A stretch of DNA of 64,000 bases, taken from NCBI GenBank assembly GCA_016214035.1, contig JACRPF010000013.1, positions 62,001 to 126,000 on the forward strand, in the 5' to 3' direction. The position numbers and the translations under genes are program-made. The stretch is from Spirochaetota bacterium (GTDB taxonomy: Bacteria > Spirochaetota > Brachyspiria > Brachyspirales > JACRPF01). This document shows positions 43,460 through 52,566 of the stretch, one piece after another. Positions within the stretch are counted from its first letter, which is position 1. Each line of letters opens with the position of its first letter. Below the pieces are notes generated by a model. The model saw only the letters and a program-made list of their open reading frames with translations. It was not told the origin of the DNA and did not search any database.

Positions 43460-44416
43460 ATGATACTCGATCCGTTTTTCAATCTCTACCGTATTGCCGA
43501 CCGGCCGCTTGAGGAATATCAGCGGTATCAGCGTGATACCTATTTCACACCGCTGAAAAAAGACGGGTCGATCGCATTCTCATCATCCGGACGCGACGTC
43601 GGCATCATCCCGCATGTCATGACGGTTGCCAGGGGCGTATGTTACGAATCGCCGTTTCACCGGCACGATCATCTTGAATTGATTCTGCTCTGCGGCGGAA
43701 GCGCCGTGTACGAGGAAGAATCTGCCGCATATCCGGTGGCAGAGGGCGGTGTTCTTTTCATCGATCATACGCGCAGACACCGGCTCAAAGGCACAGGGCC
43801 GTTCTCGTGGGCGAGCATCCGTTTCGCACCGCAGGCGGTTGAAAGCGTAGCCGCATCGATGACCGTGGACGCACTGGTGCAGTTCAAGGTGTTCACCCCG
43901 TTTGTGCGTATCGAAGGCGCTCCGGTCATCGTGCTTGAAAAAACGGATGCGCGGCGGATGCTCGTGCGGTTCCTGGAAATAGCGGATCAATTCATCGCGA
44001 CCGGCGGAGTTCCGTCTGAAGCGCTGCGCACATCATTTCTTGCGCTCATGCACGCGCTCATGTCTGCGGCAAAGATAACCGGAACGGGGCCGCTGGAACA
44101 TGTCATCACGTTCGTTCGTGAACATTATCAGCAGAAGATATCTCTTGCTGAAGTGTCGGGTTTCGCCGGCATGCCGAAAGCAGCCCTCTCGGCGTCGTTC
44201 ACAAAAGCCATGGGCATGTCGCTGCCGGAATATGTGAACAGGTTCCGCATCGAAAAGGCGAAGCATCTGTTATCTGCCAGCAGCATGCCGCTTACCGATA
44301 TCGCGCTTGCCGTGGGGTTTTACGACGCCGCGCACTTCACCAAGGAATTTGAAAAACGCAGCGGCTGTGCGCCGTCGATATACCGGAAGAAACAGAAACC
44401 GCGTCCGGGAAAATAA
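43460..44416 (+). CDS. AraC family transcriptional regulator
   Basis: A 318-residue regulator. A cupin-like effector domain (HRHDHLELILLCGGSAVYEE, about 65-150) precedes a C-terminal AraC DNA-binding domain (ISLAEVSGFAGMPKAALS, then DIALAVGFYDAAHFTKEFEK). It lies upstream of the secreted pair 44577-47754, whose promoter carries matching direct repeats, so it probably activates them. Transcribed from a leaderless promoter. Inducer unknown. Confidence 0.9.
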   Translation: MILDPFFNLYRIADRPLEEYQRYQRDTYFTPLKKDGSIAFSSSGRDVGIIPHVMTVARGVCYESPFHRHDHLELILLCGGSAVYEEESAAYPVAEGGVLFIDHTRRHRLKGTGPFSWASIRFAPQAVESVAASMTVDALVQFKVFTPFVRIEGAPVIVLEKTDARRMLVRFLEIADQFIATGGVPSEALRTSFLALMHALMSAAKITGTGPLEHVITFVREHYQQKISLAEVSGFAGMPKAALSASFTKAMGMSLPEYVNRFRIEKAKHLLSASSMPLTDIALAVGFYDAAHFTKEFEKRSGCAPSIYRKKQKPRPGK

Positions 44417-44443
44417 TCGCAGAATAGCCGTGGCGGCGATATA

Positions 44444-44483
44444 TTCCAAAAAGTATATCTTTCTTCCAAATATGTCATTGACA
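44444..44483 (+). promoter_or_regulatory. Candidate AraC operator and promoter of the secreted pair
   Basis: Direct repeats TTCCAAA at 44444-44450 and 44464-44470, 20 bp apart, followed by a perfect -35 TTGACA at 44478-44483. The -10 is weak (TAAACT 16 bp on, or TGTAAT further). A good -35 with a poor -10 next to spaced repeats fits an activator-dependent promoter. Confidence 0.5.
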
Positions 44484-44576
44484 AAGAGACCATACTGCAT
44501 AAACTGTAATGGTACGACACATGCCGGGTGATGTCTTCTGAATGTAATCACGGATAATCGCGCTGGAGGAAAGTAC

Positions 44577-45074
44577 ATGAAAACGGTCATTATGCTCTGC
44601 ATCACATGCGCCATGCTTCTCGGCGGCGAGAAATCGATATGGCAGCAGGATTTTCTGCGCGGCCTTGCCGGCTGGAGTCTTTCCGGGTCCGATCTGAAAC
44701 GCGAAGGACCAAGGCTGTATGTCCGCATCAATACACCGGAAACGTCCGATGTCGGTGCATTGAGCGCGCCGTCGCCCGTATTCGACGGAAGTGCACGCGA
44801 GCTTTCATTTTCCATAACGTATCGCACCGATGCCGACAAGTCAGCCATGCATTCGGGGGCATGGGTCATCTACTGTTTCACCGATGATAAGAATAAAAAT
44901 ATCGGCGAGTGGCGCGGAATACCGCTGAAAAAGGCGGATGTGTGGACGGAGACCAATACGACGCTCAGTGCTCCGGCCGGTGCTCGCGGTATATCGCTTG
45001 CCGTGCGCATGCAGAATCGCAAGGGCAGCACGCTCGATGTTGCAAAAATAACGTTGAAAGAAATCATTCCCTGA
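44577..45074 (+). CDS. Secreted beta-sandwich protein, possible carbohydrate-binding module
   Basis: A 165-residue protein with signal peptide (MKTVIMLCITCAMLLGG). The mature part opens WQQDFLRGLAGWSLSGSD and ends with a strand-rich stretch (GISLAVRMQNRKGSTLDVAKI), the layout of galactose-binding-like or CBM4/9-like folds. No catalytic motif. It lies ten bases before the beta-helix gene and shares its promoter, so it may bind the same polysaccharide. Family assignment is tentative. Confidence 0.6.
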   Translation: MKTVIMLCITCAMLLGGEKSIWQQDFLRGLAGWSLSGSDLKREGPRLYVRINTPETSDVGALSAPSPVFDGSARELSFSITYRTDADKSAMHSGAWVIYCFTDDKNKNIGEWRGIPLKKADVWTETNTTLSAPAGARGISLAVRMQNRKGSTLDVAKITLKEIIP

Positions 45075-45084
45075 GGATATGCCG

Positions 45085-47754
45085 ATGAAATATTTATTTA
45101 TACTGCTCATCGCGCTGCCGCTGTCCGCCATGGTCGAACTTTTTGTGTCACCTGCCGGGAATGACGCGTGGAGCGGGAAAACCGCAGACGTGAATGCCGC
45201 CAAGACCGACGGGCCGTTTGCATCGGTTGAACGCGCGCGGGATGAGATCCGTTCGCTGAAATCAAAAAGAACGTTTACCGGCGCGACCGTGTATCTGCGC
45301 GGCGGAAGATATGAACTTGCGCGCACAGTAACGTTTACGCCCTCCGATTCGGGGACAAAGGACACGCCTGTCGTATATGCCGCATACAAAAATGAAAAAC
45401 CGGTGCTGAGTGCCGGTAAGCGGCTCGCCCCTGTTGTGAAAAATGGACGTTGGGAAGTGCCGGTGCCGGAATCGTATACCGGCAACTGGGATTTTTCACA
45501 GCTCTTCGTCAACGGCGAACGTCGCAACCGTGTACGCATCCCCGAGACGGGATATTTTTACATCGGCGGAGCTGCTCCGGCGTCAACGCATCTGAAAGCG
45601 AAACAGTACGATGCGTTCCGCTACAGCGGCGACGAGTTCTCTTCATCGTGGGAAGGTCTTATCGATGTTGAGGTGCAGGTGTTTCATGTCTGGTCTACAT
45701 CGCGGCTGCGCGTGGCGGCAATCGACGGCAAATCGAAATCGGTCGCGTTTACGGGGCCTACGTTCAGAAATCTTTCGTTCGGTTCGCGGTATCAGATAGA
45801 GAACGTAAAATCGGAACTGAAAAAACCGGGCGCGTGGTGTCTGGACGCGTCGAGCGGCACGTTTCTGTATCTGCCGAAGCCCGGAGAAACGCCGGCGAAC
45901 ACCGAGATCATCGCTCCCCGTCTGGAGCGTGTCATCGAGATGAAAGGCGACCTGTCGAACAAGTCGTATGTGGAATTCGTTTCGTTCAAAGGTATTGTGT
46001 TTACGCATGCAAATTTTCAGACACCGCTGCAGGGCTGGGCTGTGTCGCAGGCTGAATTTTCGCTGCCATCGGGCGTAGTTCTCGAAGGTACACGCGATAT
46101 CTCTTTCGACGGCTGCCGTTTCACGCAGATGAGCGCCAACGGTCTCGACCTTGCCGCCGGCACAAAACGCTGCCGCGTGGAGCGCTGCGAATTCGTCGAC
46201 CTCGGCGGCGGCGGCGTGAAGCTCGGGCCGGTATTCGACAAGACGAATGACGAGAATATCACGAGCCACAATATCATCCGTGACTGCCTCATCGCACATA
46301 ACGGCAGACATTTCCCCGCGGCGTGCGGCATATTCCTGCGCTACGCACACGACAACGTCATCGAGCATAACGACATCTATGACAGCTACTACAGCGGCAT
46401 ATCCGCCGGCTGGACATGGGGCTCGGGTCCGTCGCCATCCAGCAACAATATCATAGCCTACAACCATATTTTCGATGTGATGCAGAATGTACTCACTGAC
46501 GGCGCGGGCATCTACACGCTCGGTTCGTCACCCGGCACCGTCATACGCGGTAATCACATTCACGACGTCGAAGGCGTACCGTGGGCGGTGGGGATATATC
46601 TCGATCAGGGAACAAGCCACACGCTTGCCGAGGATAATCTCGTCTACCGCATCACCACGCATGCGTACAATCTCAACGCGGACGGAGGGCGTTCGAACAT
46701 TGCGCGCAACAATATTTTCGGTCCCATACTCGACGAAAAAGCGCCGATGTTCCGTCGCGGGAAGAACGATCCATATTGGGGATTCCTCATCACTACGAAC
46801 ATCATCTACTGGGACAAGGGCGTGCTCGCGACCGAAGCGTGGACTACGGACAGTGTATACTTTAACGCGAACGTATACTGGAATTCCGCAGGTAATCCGT
46901 TCATGATGAAGGATAAGACCTTTGCCGAATGGCAGGGCGCGGGGTTCGACGCTCACTCGGTAGTGGCCGATCCGAAGTTCATGGATCCGGCGAAGGATGA
47001 CTGGCGGCTTCAGCCGTCATCGCCGGCGCTCGCGCTCGGATTCAAACCGTTCGACTATACGAAGGCCGGACGCATCACGAAGACCGCTGATGTAAAATAT
47101 CCCCGGCAGTATGATGAGCTTCCGCAGAATCCGCCGCTGCCGAAGATGACCTACGACTTTGACTTTGAGAACATGACGCCCGGGCAGATGCCGGTGGGCG
47201 ATGCGCGCGAGGAGGGCAACGGCGTAATCCGCGTCAACGACCGGTGCGGCGCGGGCGGGAGCTCCCGTTCACTCGCATTCGTCGATGCCGCGGGGATAAA
47301 ATCGTACAATCCGCATCTGATATTGCTGCAGAGCATGAAATACACGAATGGTAATTTCCGCATGGCGTTCGATATCATGAACGACCGCGAGAAACCGGGC
47401 GATATGCTCGTCGAATGCCGCGACTGGCAGGGCGGTCCCATCAACACGGGATGGAATATCTCGCTCAAGCCCGACGGCCGCATCATCATCAACGACGCAG
47501 GCGGGAAAAATATCGATGCGGGTCTCCTTCCGAACGGCACATGGGCGCACGTCGATATCCGTTTCAGTCTCGGCGCGTCAGCGAACGGATTGAGCGTTGA
47601 GATTTCATCGGCGGGAAAGCCGCTCATGCCGCGAAAGGCTATTCCGTATGCTTCAGCGGATTTCAAAACGATGACATGGCTCGGTATCATCGCCATGGGT
47701 ACGAACGAAGCGTATTCGTATATCGATAATCTGTACTTCGGAGATTCGAAATAA
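45085..47754 (+). CDS. Secreted right-handed beta-helix protein (GH141-like)
   Basis: 889 residues with signal peptide (MKYLFILLIALPLSAM). The start ELFVSPAGNDAWSG followed by VERARDEIRSLK and VYLRGGRYELARTVTF is typical of GH141-like and related polysaccharide-active beta-helix proteins. Parallel helix repeats rich in N and H (VIEHNDIYDSYYSGISAG) run to about 640. The last 200 residues resemble a concanavalin/LamG-type sandwich. It should cleave or bind a plant or algal polysaccharide. ATG 45085 is preferred to 45079 on spacing from GAGGA. Confidence 0.8.
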   Translation: MKYLFILLIALPLSAMVELFVSPAGNDAWSGKTADVNAAKTDGPFASVERARDEIRSLKSKRTFTGATVYLRGGRYELARTVTFTPSDSGTKDTPVVYAAYKNEKPVLSAGKRLAPVVKNGRWEVPVPESYTGNWDFSQLFVNGERRNRVRIPETGYFYIGGAAPASTHLKAKQYDAFRYSGDEFSSSWEGLIDVEVQVFHVWSTSRLRVAAIDGKSKSVAFTGPTFRNLSFGSRYQIENVKSELKKPGAWCLDASSGTFLYLPKPGETPANTEIIAPRLERVIEMKGDLSNKSYVEFVSFKGIVFTHANFQTPLQGWAVSQAEFSLPSGVVLEGTRDISFDGCRFTQMSANGLDLAAGTKRCRVERCEFVDLGGGGVKLGPVFDKTNDENITSHNIIRDCLIAHNGRHFPAACGIFLRYAHDNVIEHNDIYDSYYSGISAGWTWGSGPSPSSNNIIAYNHIFDVMQNVLTDGAGIYTLGSSPGTVIRGNHIHDVEGVPWAVGIYLDQGTSHTLAEDNLVYRITTHAYNLNADGGRSNIARNNIFGPILDEKAPMFRRGKNDPYWGFLITTNIIYWDKGVLATEAWTTDSVYFNANVYWNSAGNPFMMKDKTFAEWQGAGFDAHSVVADPKFMDPAKDDWRLQPSSPALALGFKPFDYTKAGRITKTADVKYPRQYDELPQNPPLPKMTYDFDFENMTPGQMPVGDAREEGNGVIRVNDRCGAGGSSRSLAFVDAAGIKSYNPHLILLQSMKYTNGNFRMAFDIMNDREKPGDMLVECRDWQGGPINTGWNISLKPDGRIIINDAGGKNIDAGLLPNGTWAHVDIRFSLGASANGLSVEISSAGKPLMPRKAIPYASADFKTMTWLGIIAMGTNEAYSYIDNLYFGDSK

Positions 47755-47791
47755 CTGCAATCCGTTGTTGTCTACGATCGAGCTTTTCCGG

Positions 47792-47818
47792 TTGACGCGC
47801 ACGTCTATAATGTATATT
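47792..47818 (+). promoter_or_regulatory. Near-leaderless promoter of the pirin gene
   Basis: TTGACG (47792-47797) and TATATT (47813-47818) with a 15-bp spacer. The predicted start at 47825 is two bases before ATG 47827. No ribosome site. Confidence 0.55.
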
Positions 47819-47826
47819 CTTTACGT

Positions 47827-48654
47827 ATGAAGAAAATACAATCGCTGACAGAATACCATGCCCGTACCGTACGCGAAGGCGCCGGGGTAAAACTCAGCCG
47901 CATCTTCGGTTTCAACGGCGATGCGCCGCTCGATCCGTTTCTGCTCCTCGATCATTTTCATTCCGACGACCCCGCGGACTATACCGCCGGTTTTCCCTGG
48001 CATCCGCATCGCGGCATCGAGACGGTGACGTATCTCCTCAAAGGGTCCGTGCGTCACGGGGACAGTCTCGGCAATAAGGGCGTGATTGGCGCGGGCGATA
48101 TTCAGTGGATGACGGCGGGCAGCGGCATCATCCACGAGGAGATGCCCGAGGCCGGCGACGGCATCAACGGGTTTCAGCTCTGGGTGAACCTCCCGGCAAA
48201 GCAGAAGATGATGGATCCGCGTTATCGCGGTATCACTGCTGAAGAGATCCCTGTAGTCACCGATGACAACGGCGTCACGGTCCGTGTCATCGCAGGGACA
48301 TACGGAAAGATCGCCGGTCCCGTCAAGGAACTTGTCATGCCGGTGAGCTACCTCGATGTGACGCTGGCCGCGGACACATCATACCCGCTTGATGTCACGG
48401 ACGGCGGGTTCTGCTACCTATTTGACGGGGATGCGCAAATTCTGGATGAGACTATTCCGACGCTTACCGCGGTACAGCTTTCGCAGACATGCACTATCAC
48501 CGCCGGGAAGAGCGGCGCACGTTTTCTTTTCATCTGCGGGAAACCTATCGGCGAGCCGGTCGCCTGGTACGGACCTATCGTGATGAACACGCAGGAGGAA
48601 CTGCGCATCGCGTTTGAAGAATATCAGAATGGAACCTTTATAAAAAAGAAATGA
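47827..48654 (+). CDS. Pirin family protein
   Basis: A 275-residue double-cupin protein. FLLLDHFHSDDP and FPWHPHRGIETVTYLLKGS supply the His metal ligands, and QWMTAGSGIIHEEMP completes the site. Bacterial pirins include quercetin dioxygenases and redox-related regulators. The start at 47827 matches the family N-terminus. No neighbour points to a specific role. Confidence 0.92.
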   Translation: MKKIQSLTEYHARTVREGAGVKLSRIFGFNGDAPLDPFLLLDHFHSDDPADYTAGFPWHPHRGIETVTYLLKGSVRHGDSLGNKGVIGAGDIQWMTAGSGIIHEEMPEAGDGINGFQLWVNLPAKQKMMDPRYRGITAEEIPVVTDDNGVTVRVIAGTYGKIAGPVKELVMPVSYLDVTLAADTSYPLDVTDGGFCYLFDGDAQILDETIPTLTAVQLSQTCTITAGKSGARFLFICGKPIGEPVAWYGPIVMNTQEELRIAFEEYQNGTFIKKK

Positions 48655-48778
48655 CCGTTCTGCGTGGCATTAACTCGCTCCGCGCTTGCATTTTACTGCT
48701 GCCGTTGTACTATCCCACTATCAAACGTATTTCGGGACAATACGCGGGATTAGTATAGATGCAGCGTGTTACGACAAT

Positions 48779-49429
48779 ATGAACGACATTGCAAAGACAA
48801 GCCCGCCGTACGTCGAAGTTGCCGTCAATTCGACCTATGATATCATCGGCAACCGGCATATCCGCGAGTACTCAAATCAGTATCAGAAGGTCGTCATACG
48901 GCATGATAATAATTTCATCGTTTCCGAAGTGCGGCTTGTCGGCTTTATAGAGAAACATCTGCAGATCGTCATTACGCGTGACCTTATGAACTGGTATTCC
49001 GTGGTGCCGGAGGATGCGGACGAGGATATGCCGGATTTCACCGATGTCCGTTTCGGCAGGACGTCGGTCTCGGAACTCTCGCGCGAGGATGTCATCCGTG
49101 AGCTTATGAAATACGTTACGGATGCTGCCGACGGCAGAAAAGTCGAACGGCTTTTGGCGGATATCATCACGCGCGGGTTCAGCAACGAGCCTCTGGACGC
49201 GGAGTTCATCGTCGATTTTTATCTGTCTATGGCCGACCGGTATTGTGCGTCCATCGGCAGCGAAAAGCGTACCGCATTTTTGAACTATCTCGAGTTGCAC
49301 AAAGCAGAACTTGAAACATATTTTACACGAAAATTCATTACGGCGGATTTCGATTTTTTTACGAAATTCGATACGCAGTATAGGGATGAGGGCGGTCCCC
49401 CGGCAGAAGAAGTTGAGAGGTTGTTATGA
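48779..49429 (+). CDS. Conserved-looking protein of unknown function
   Basis: A 216-residue soluble acidic protein I do not recognise. The first half is predicted beta-rich (KVVIRHDNNFIVSEVRLVG), the second half helical (RELMKYVTDAADGRKVERLL). The stop overlaps the ATG of the next gene by four bases (49426-49429), so the two products are made together. Start 48779 is a guess: the frame is open to 48686, and a TATAGA box near 48754 favours the shorter form. Confidence 0.55.
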   Translation: MNDIAKTSPPYVEVAVNSTYDIIGNRHIREYSNQYQKVVIRHDNNFIVSEVRLVGFIEKHLQIVITRDLMNWYSVVPEDADEDMPDFTDVRFGRTSVSELSREDVIRELMKYVTDAADGRKVERLLADIITRGFSNEPLDAEFIVDFYLSMADRYCASIGSEKRTAFLNYLELHKAELETYFTRKFITADFDFFTKFDTQYRDEGGPPAEEVERLL

Positions 49430-50562
49430 TACGCGGCATCCTGCAGATCATCGCATCGTTCATACCGGTTACAATCATGATATTCGTGCTTATGCAATGT
49501 CAGGAGCCGTACCGGATCTCGTTCGCGCCTCCCGCGGACATACAGGAAGCGCGTGCGTCATTCCCGCAGCAGATAGGCAAACGATACGCTGTCATCAGTT
49601 CGCCTGCACCGGGGTATCTCCGTGCCGATTACGGCGGCAGTAATTTTATACGTGTGCGTCTGTTTGCCGACATGCACGAGGCGAGTAACGCGCTTTTCAT
49701 CACCGTTACACGGACGAACGGGACAAGCGTCACGAGATCACACACGATTCGTGCCGCGACGATAACCGAAAGCAGACTGTTCTCATTTTCAACCGGGACG
49801 CAGAGCGCCTATACCACAACGGACGGACGACGCGGCTATTACTGGATATGCAGTAATGCGGTTTATTCCATCGAAGGCAGAAGCAGTGCGGTTGTCGATG
49901 CGCTTGCCCGCGCGTATCCGTTTATCGAACCGCTTGCCGAAGATGAAAAGACGATTACGACGAAGCTTGCCGACATCTCGCCCGCCATACCGGCAGGTAT
50001 CTGTGTGCTGTGTTTTCTGCTCTGCGCGGTATTTTTTTCATTAGGCATTTTCAGTTTCGGCGAAGCGATGCTGATACGGCGTCCGGGCGGCGGCGTGATG
50101 TCCGTTTCCCGCGATGTCCTGATGCAGCGGATTCGGGAACTTTCCGGATTACCTCTGGAGATAATCCCGGAGAAAAACGACATCATCCTCCGGTGGAATT
50201 TACTGGACGCACACTGGTTCAGTCCGGCGGATCTTGCCGGTGAGCGGAAGGTGTGGGAGATGCATCTGCGTTTCGACGACATCCGCCACGCGGTGTATGT
50301 GAGCGATGTAAAACGTACAGCGCGCATTGCCGTGGGGGCGGACGGTACGGCTGCGGTTACTTTTTCGGCGGCGTTTACGCTTTTCAAGGGCATCATCAGC
50401 GAGAGCGAGCACGGATTCGGGATTGGCAGTGGTGTCGATGGAGTCCCGGAAAAGAAGATGATTCTTGAATATGGTTTCAGTACCGGTATAATAAAACGCC
50501 CGGTGCGCGAGATCATTCTTGCCGCAGGCTGGACGTGGGAGCCGCGGGTATTTCTGCCGTAA
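49426..50562 (+). CDS. Membrane protein of unknown function
   Basis: 378 residues with an N-terminal hydrophobic segment (GILQIIASFIPVTIMIFVLM) ending in a Cys, then an extracytoplasmic domain of about 150 residues. A second membrane helix (GICVLCFLLCAVFFSLGIF, about 185-205) precedes a C-terminal cytoplasmic domain with many beta strands. No family recognised. It is translationally coupled to the unknown gene upstream; the pair may form a two-protein membrane module. Confidence 0.6.
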   Translation: MIRGILQIIASFIPVTIMIFVLMQCQEPYRISFAPPADIQEARASFPQQIGKRYAVISSPAPGYLRADYGGSNFIRVRLFADMHEASNALFITVTRTNGTSVTRSHTIRAATITESRLFSFSTGTQSAYTTTDGRRGYYWICSNAVYSIEGRSSAVVDALARAYPFIEPLAEDEKTITTKLADISPAIPAGICVLCFLLCAVFFSLGIFSFGEAMLIRRPGGGVMSVSRDVLMQRIRELSGLPLEIIPEKNDIILRWNLLDAHWFSPADLAGERKVWEMHLRFDDIRHAVYVSDVKRTARIAVGADGTAAVTFSAAFTLFKGIISESEHGFGIGSGVDGVPEKKMILEYGFSTGIIKRPVREIILAAGWTWEPRVFLP

Positions 50563-50583
50563 TAACATGCGGCCGCACGGCGG

Positions 50584-51249
50584 TTATGCAAGTATCCCTA
50601 CAAGTTCCCGCAGGTCGGTAATCTCATAGTCCGGCCTTTCAGCATCGCTCGTACAGACGTAGTCCCTGTAGTTGCCGTGCAGATAGCGTACCGTTTTCCA
50701 GCCGCGTTTTTTTGCCGGCACGATATCATTGTCAACACGGTCGCCGATCATCCAGAACGTCGTATCGCTTTCATGTACGAGCGATTCGGCATGGCGGAAT
50801 ATGCCGTCGTCAGGTTTCTGCATGCCGACATCGCAGGAACATATCACAATATCAAAATATCCGCGTATGCCGTATTGCGAAAGACGCTTTTCGAAGTTCG
50901 ACGACTGATTCGCGATGATGCCAAGCTGATAACGGCCGTCGATGGCCGTAAGCAGATGGTGAGCACCCGGATCTGCGGAGAGCATTTCTTTGTTCCAGCG
51001 GACGTGCTCTTGTATCCGCATACGCGTATCAGTGTCTATTACAAGACCGGCAAGTGCGGAACTGAAACACGATACCGCACCGGATGTCCCGGCATCGTGC
51101 TGGCGCTGCAGGAAATATGCTTCTGTTATCTGCGGATACTGCTCTCTGCAGATCTCCGCCGCAATACGCGCACGTTCCTGATGACACCGTGATTCATCTT
51201 CGAGCGTATCACCAAGATCGAAAAATACGACGGTTCCTCTTTTCTTCAT
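50584..51249 (-). CDS. HAD superfamily hydrolase
   Basis: A 221-residue HAD enzyme. Motif I is FFDLGDTLED (nucleophile D11), motif II the SNF-type ANQSSNFEKRL, motif III around K in QKPDDGIF, and motif IV IGDRVDNDI. A phosphatase or phosphotransferase for a small molecule; substrate unknown. Start 51249 lies six bases after a TAAGAT box, so a leaderless mRNA is predicted. Unlike the HAD protein at 51907 it is not in an operon. Confidence 0.88.
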   Translation of the reverse strand: MKKRGTVVFFDLGDTLEDESRCHQERARIAAEICREQYPQITEAYFLQRQHDAGTSGAVSCFSSALAGLVIDTDTRMRIQEHVRWNKEMLSADPGAHHLLTAIDGRYQLGIIANQSSNFEKRLSQYGIRGYFDIVICSCDVGMQKPDDGIFRHAESLVHESDTTFWMIGDRVDNDIVPAKKRGWKTVRYLHGNYRDYVCTSDAERPDYEITDLRELVGILA

Positions 51250-51255
51250 GTGAGA

Positions 51256-51283
51256 ATCTTAGCATCACGGTGCACGGTGTCAA
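51256..51283 (-). promoter_or_regulatory. Leaderless promoter of the HAD gene
   Basis: On the minus strand, a perfect TTGACA (51278-51283) and TAAGAT (51256-51261) with a 16-bp spacer. Six bases precede the ATG, placing +1 on its A. Confidence 0.65.
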
Positions 51284-51361
51284 GCACATGAGGTATCGCA
51301 ACCCCGACATTCAGTACGCTTGTTTTTTGCGGATGAATGCTGTATCTTTTAAACGCCGGAT

Positions 51362-51910
51362 ATGAAATCTTTACCGTGCACATTTGCGGTTCGTATATAC
51401 AATCCGGACGGAATGCATGAAATGACAATTCGCGATTTTTTACCGGCTGATGCGCCTGATATATCGGCGCTCATCATAAAGAACCTTCGTGACGTGAACA
51501 GTAAAGACTATCCGCACGACACCATAGAACGTCTGGTGGACCGGTTTACACCGGAGAACATCATCGGCGAATCTTCATGGCGGCATATCATCGTCGCCGA
51601 AGACAACCGGACGGTGATAGGGACGGCGAGTATCGGCAAAAAGACGATCGATAATACCGCCGACCGGTTTGTACTTACCGTTTTTGTACATCCGGCGTTT
51701 CACGGCAGGGATGTCGGGACGCTCTTGATGCGCGAGATCGAACGCATTGCGGCGAAATGGTGCACACACATGCTCGTCGTACCGGCAAGTATTACCGCGA
51801 AGTCGTTCTATCTGAAGCTCGGGTACCGCTTTCACGACGGCCGGGAACAGGTCACCGAACACGGAACATATACAATGACCAAGGTAATCAGTCATGAGGC
51901 CTGTACATGA
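51362..51910 (+). CDS. GNAT acetyltransferase
   Basis: A GNAT protein of up to 182 residues. MTIRDFLPADAPDISALI is the family start; VFVHPAFHGRDVGTLLMREI is the acetyl-CoA loop; ASITAKSFYLKLGYRF the C-terminal half. The annotated start 51362 is seven bases after a predicted transcript start (TTGTTT 51320, TATCTT 51343). ATG 51413 or 51422 would match homologues better. First of three genes joined by 4-base overlaps. Confidence 0.82.
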   Translation: MKSLPCTFAVRIYNPDGMHEMTIRDFLPADAPDISALIIKNLRDVNSKDYPHDTIERLVDRFTPENIIGESSWRHIIVAEDNRTVIGTASIGKKTIDNTADRFVLTVFVHPAFHGRDVGTLLMREIERIAAKWCTHMLVVPASITAKSFYLKLGYRFHDGREQVTEHGTYTMTKVISHEACT

Positions 51911-52566
51911 GCAGCAAGCTCCGTGCACAACGCGGAATCAAAGCAGTCATATTCGATGCCGACGGCGTGCTGCAGACCTACGGTGATTTTCCTGAATACG
52001 CCGAGAAGAAATACGGATGGGATGCGAAAAATTATTTTGACACACTGCATTCGCTGTTCCATGATTCGCGGGATTATGACCGCACGCTGACCGGCAAAGG
52101 CGATGCGGTGAGCGTGCTGCGCGGGATTTTGCCGTCATTCGGATGGAACCATTCGGCGGCACTGTTTCTCAGGGAATGGGTCTCGCGGAACATCGTCGTC
52201 CGTCAGCGGATGGTGGAAAGCGTTGCGCGCATAAGGAAATGCAGTATACGCTGCTATATGGCGACGAATCAGGAGCGGCATCGTGCACGGCATATGATGC
52301 GCATGGCTGCGTATAAAGACGCGTTTGACGCCATGTTCTTTTCCTGTGATCTCGGCACAAAGAAACCGGCGGAACGCTATTTCAGAAAAGTGGTACACGC
52401 CATAGCGCTCGATCCGGAGAATATACTCTTCTTCGATGACCATGAAGGCAATATTTCAGCCGCACGCCGTATAGGCATGCACGCAGAACTGTACACCGAT
52501 TACAGAACGTATTGCGGTCACGTGAAAAAATATATTCCTTCATTAGTCAGGAGCAGCAAACGATGA
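51907..52566 (+). CDS. HAD superfamily hydrolase (subfamily IA)
   Basis: A 219-residue HAD protein. Motif I is AVIFDADGVLQTYGDF, the motif II Thr is in MATNQERHRARHM, the motif III Lys in KKPAERYF, and motif IV LFFDDHEGN. Overlaps both neighbours by four bases (ATGA), so GNAT, HAD and GNAT are made as a coupled set. Substrate unknown; phosphoglycolate- or sugar-phosphate-type phosphatases are the usual relatives. Confidence 0.9.
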   Translation: MSSKLRAQRGIKAVIFDADGVLQTYGDFPEYAEKKYGWDAKNYFDTLHSLFHDSRDYDRTLTGKGDAVSVLRGILPSFGWNHSAALFLREWVSRNIVVRQRMVESVARIRKCSIRCYMATNQERHRARHMMRMAAYKDAFDAMFFSCDLGTKKPAERYFRKVVHAIALDPENILFFDDHEGNISAARRIGMHAELYTDYRTYCGHVKKYIPSLVRSSKR

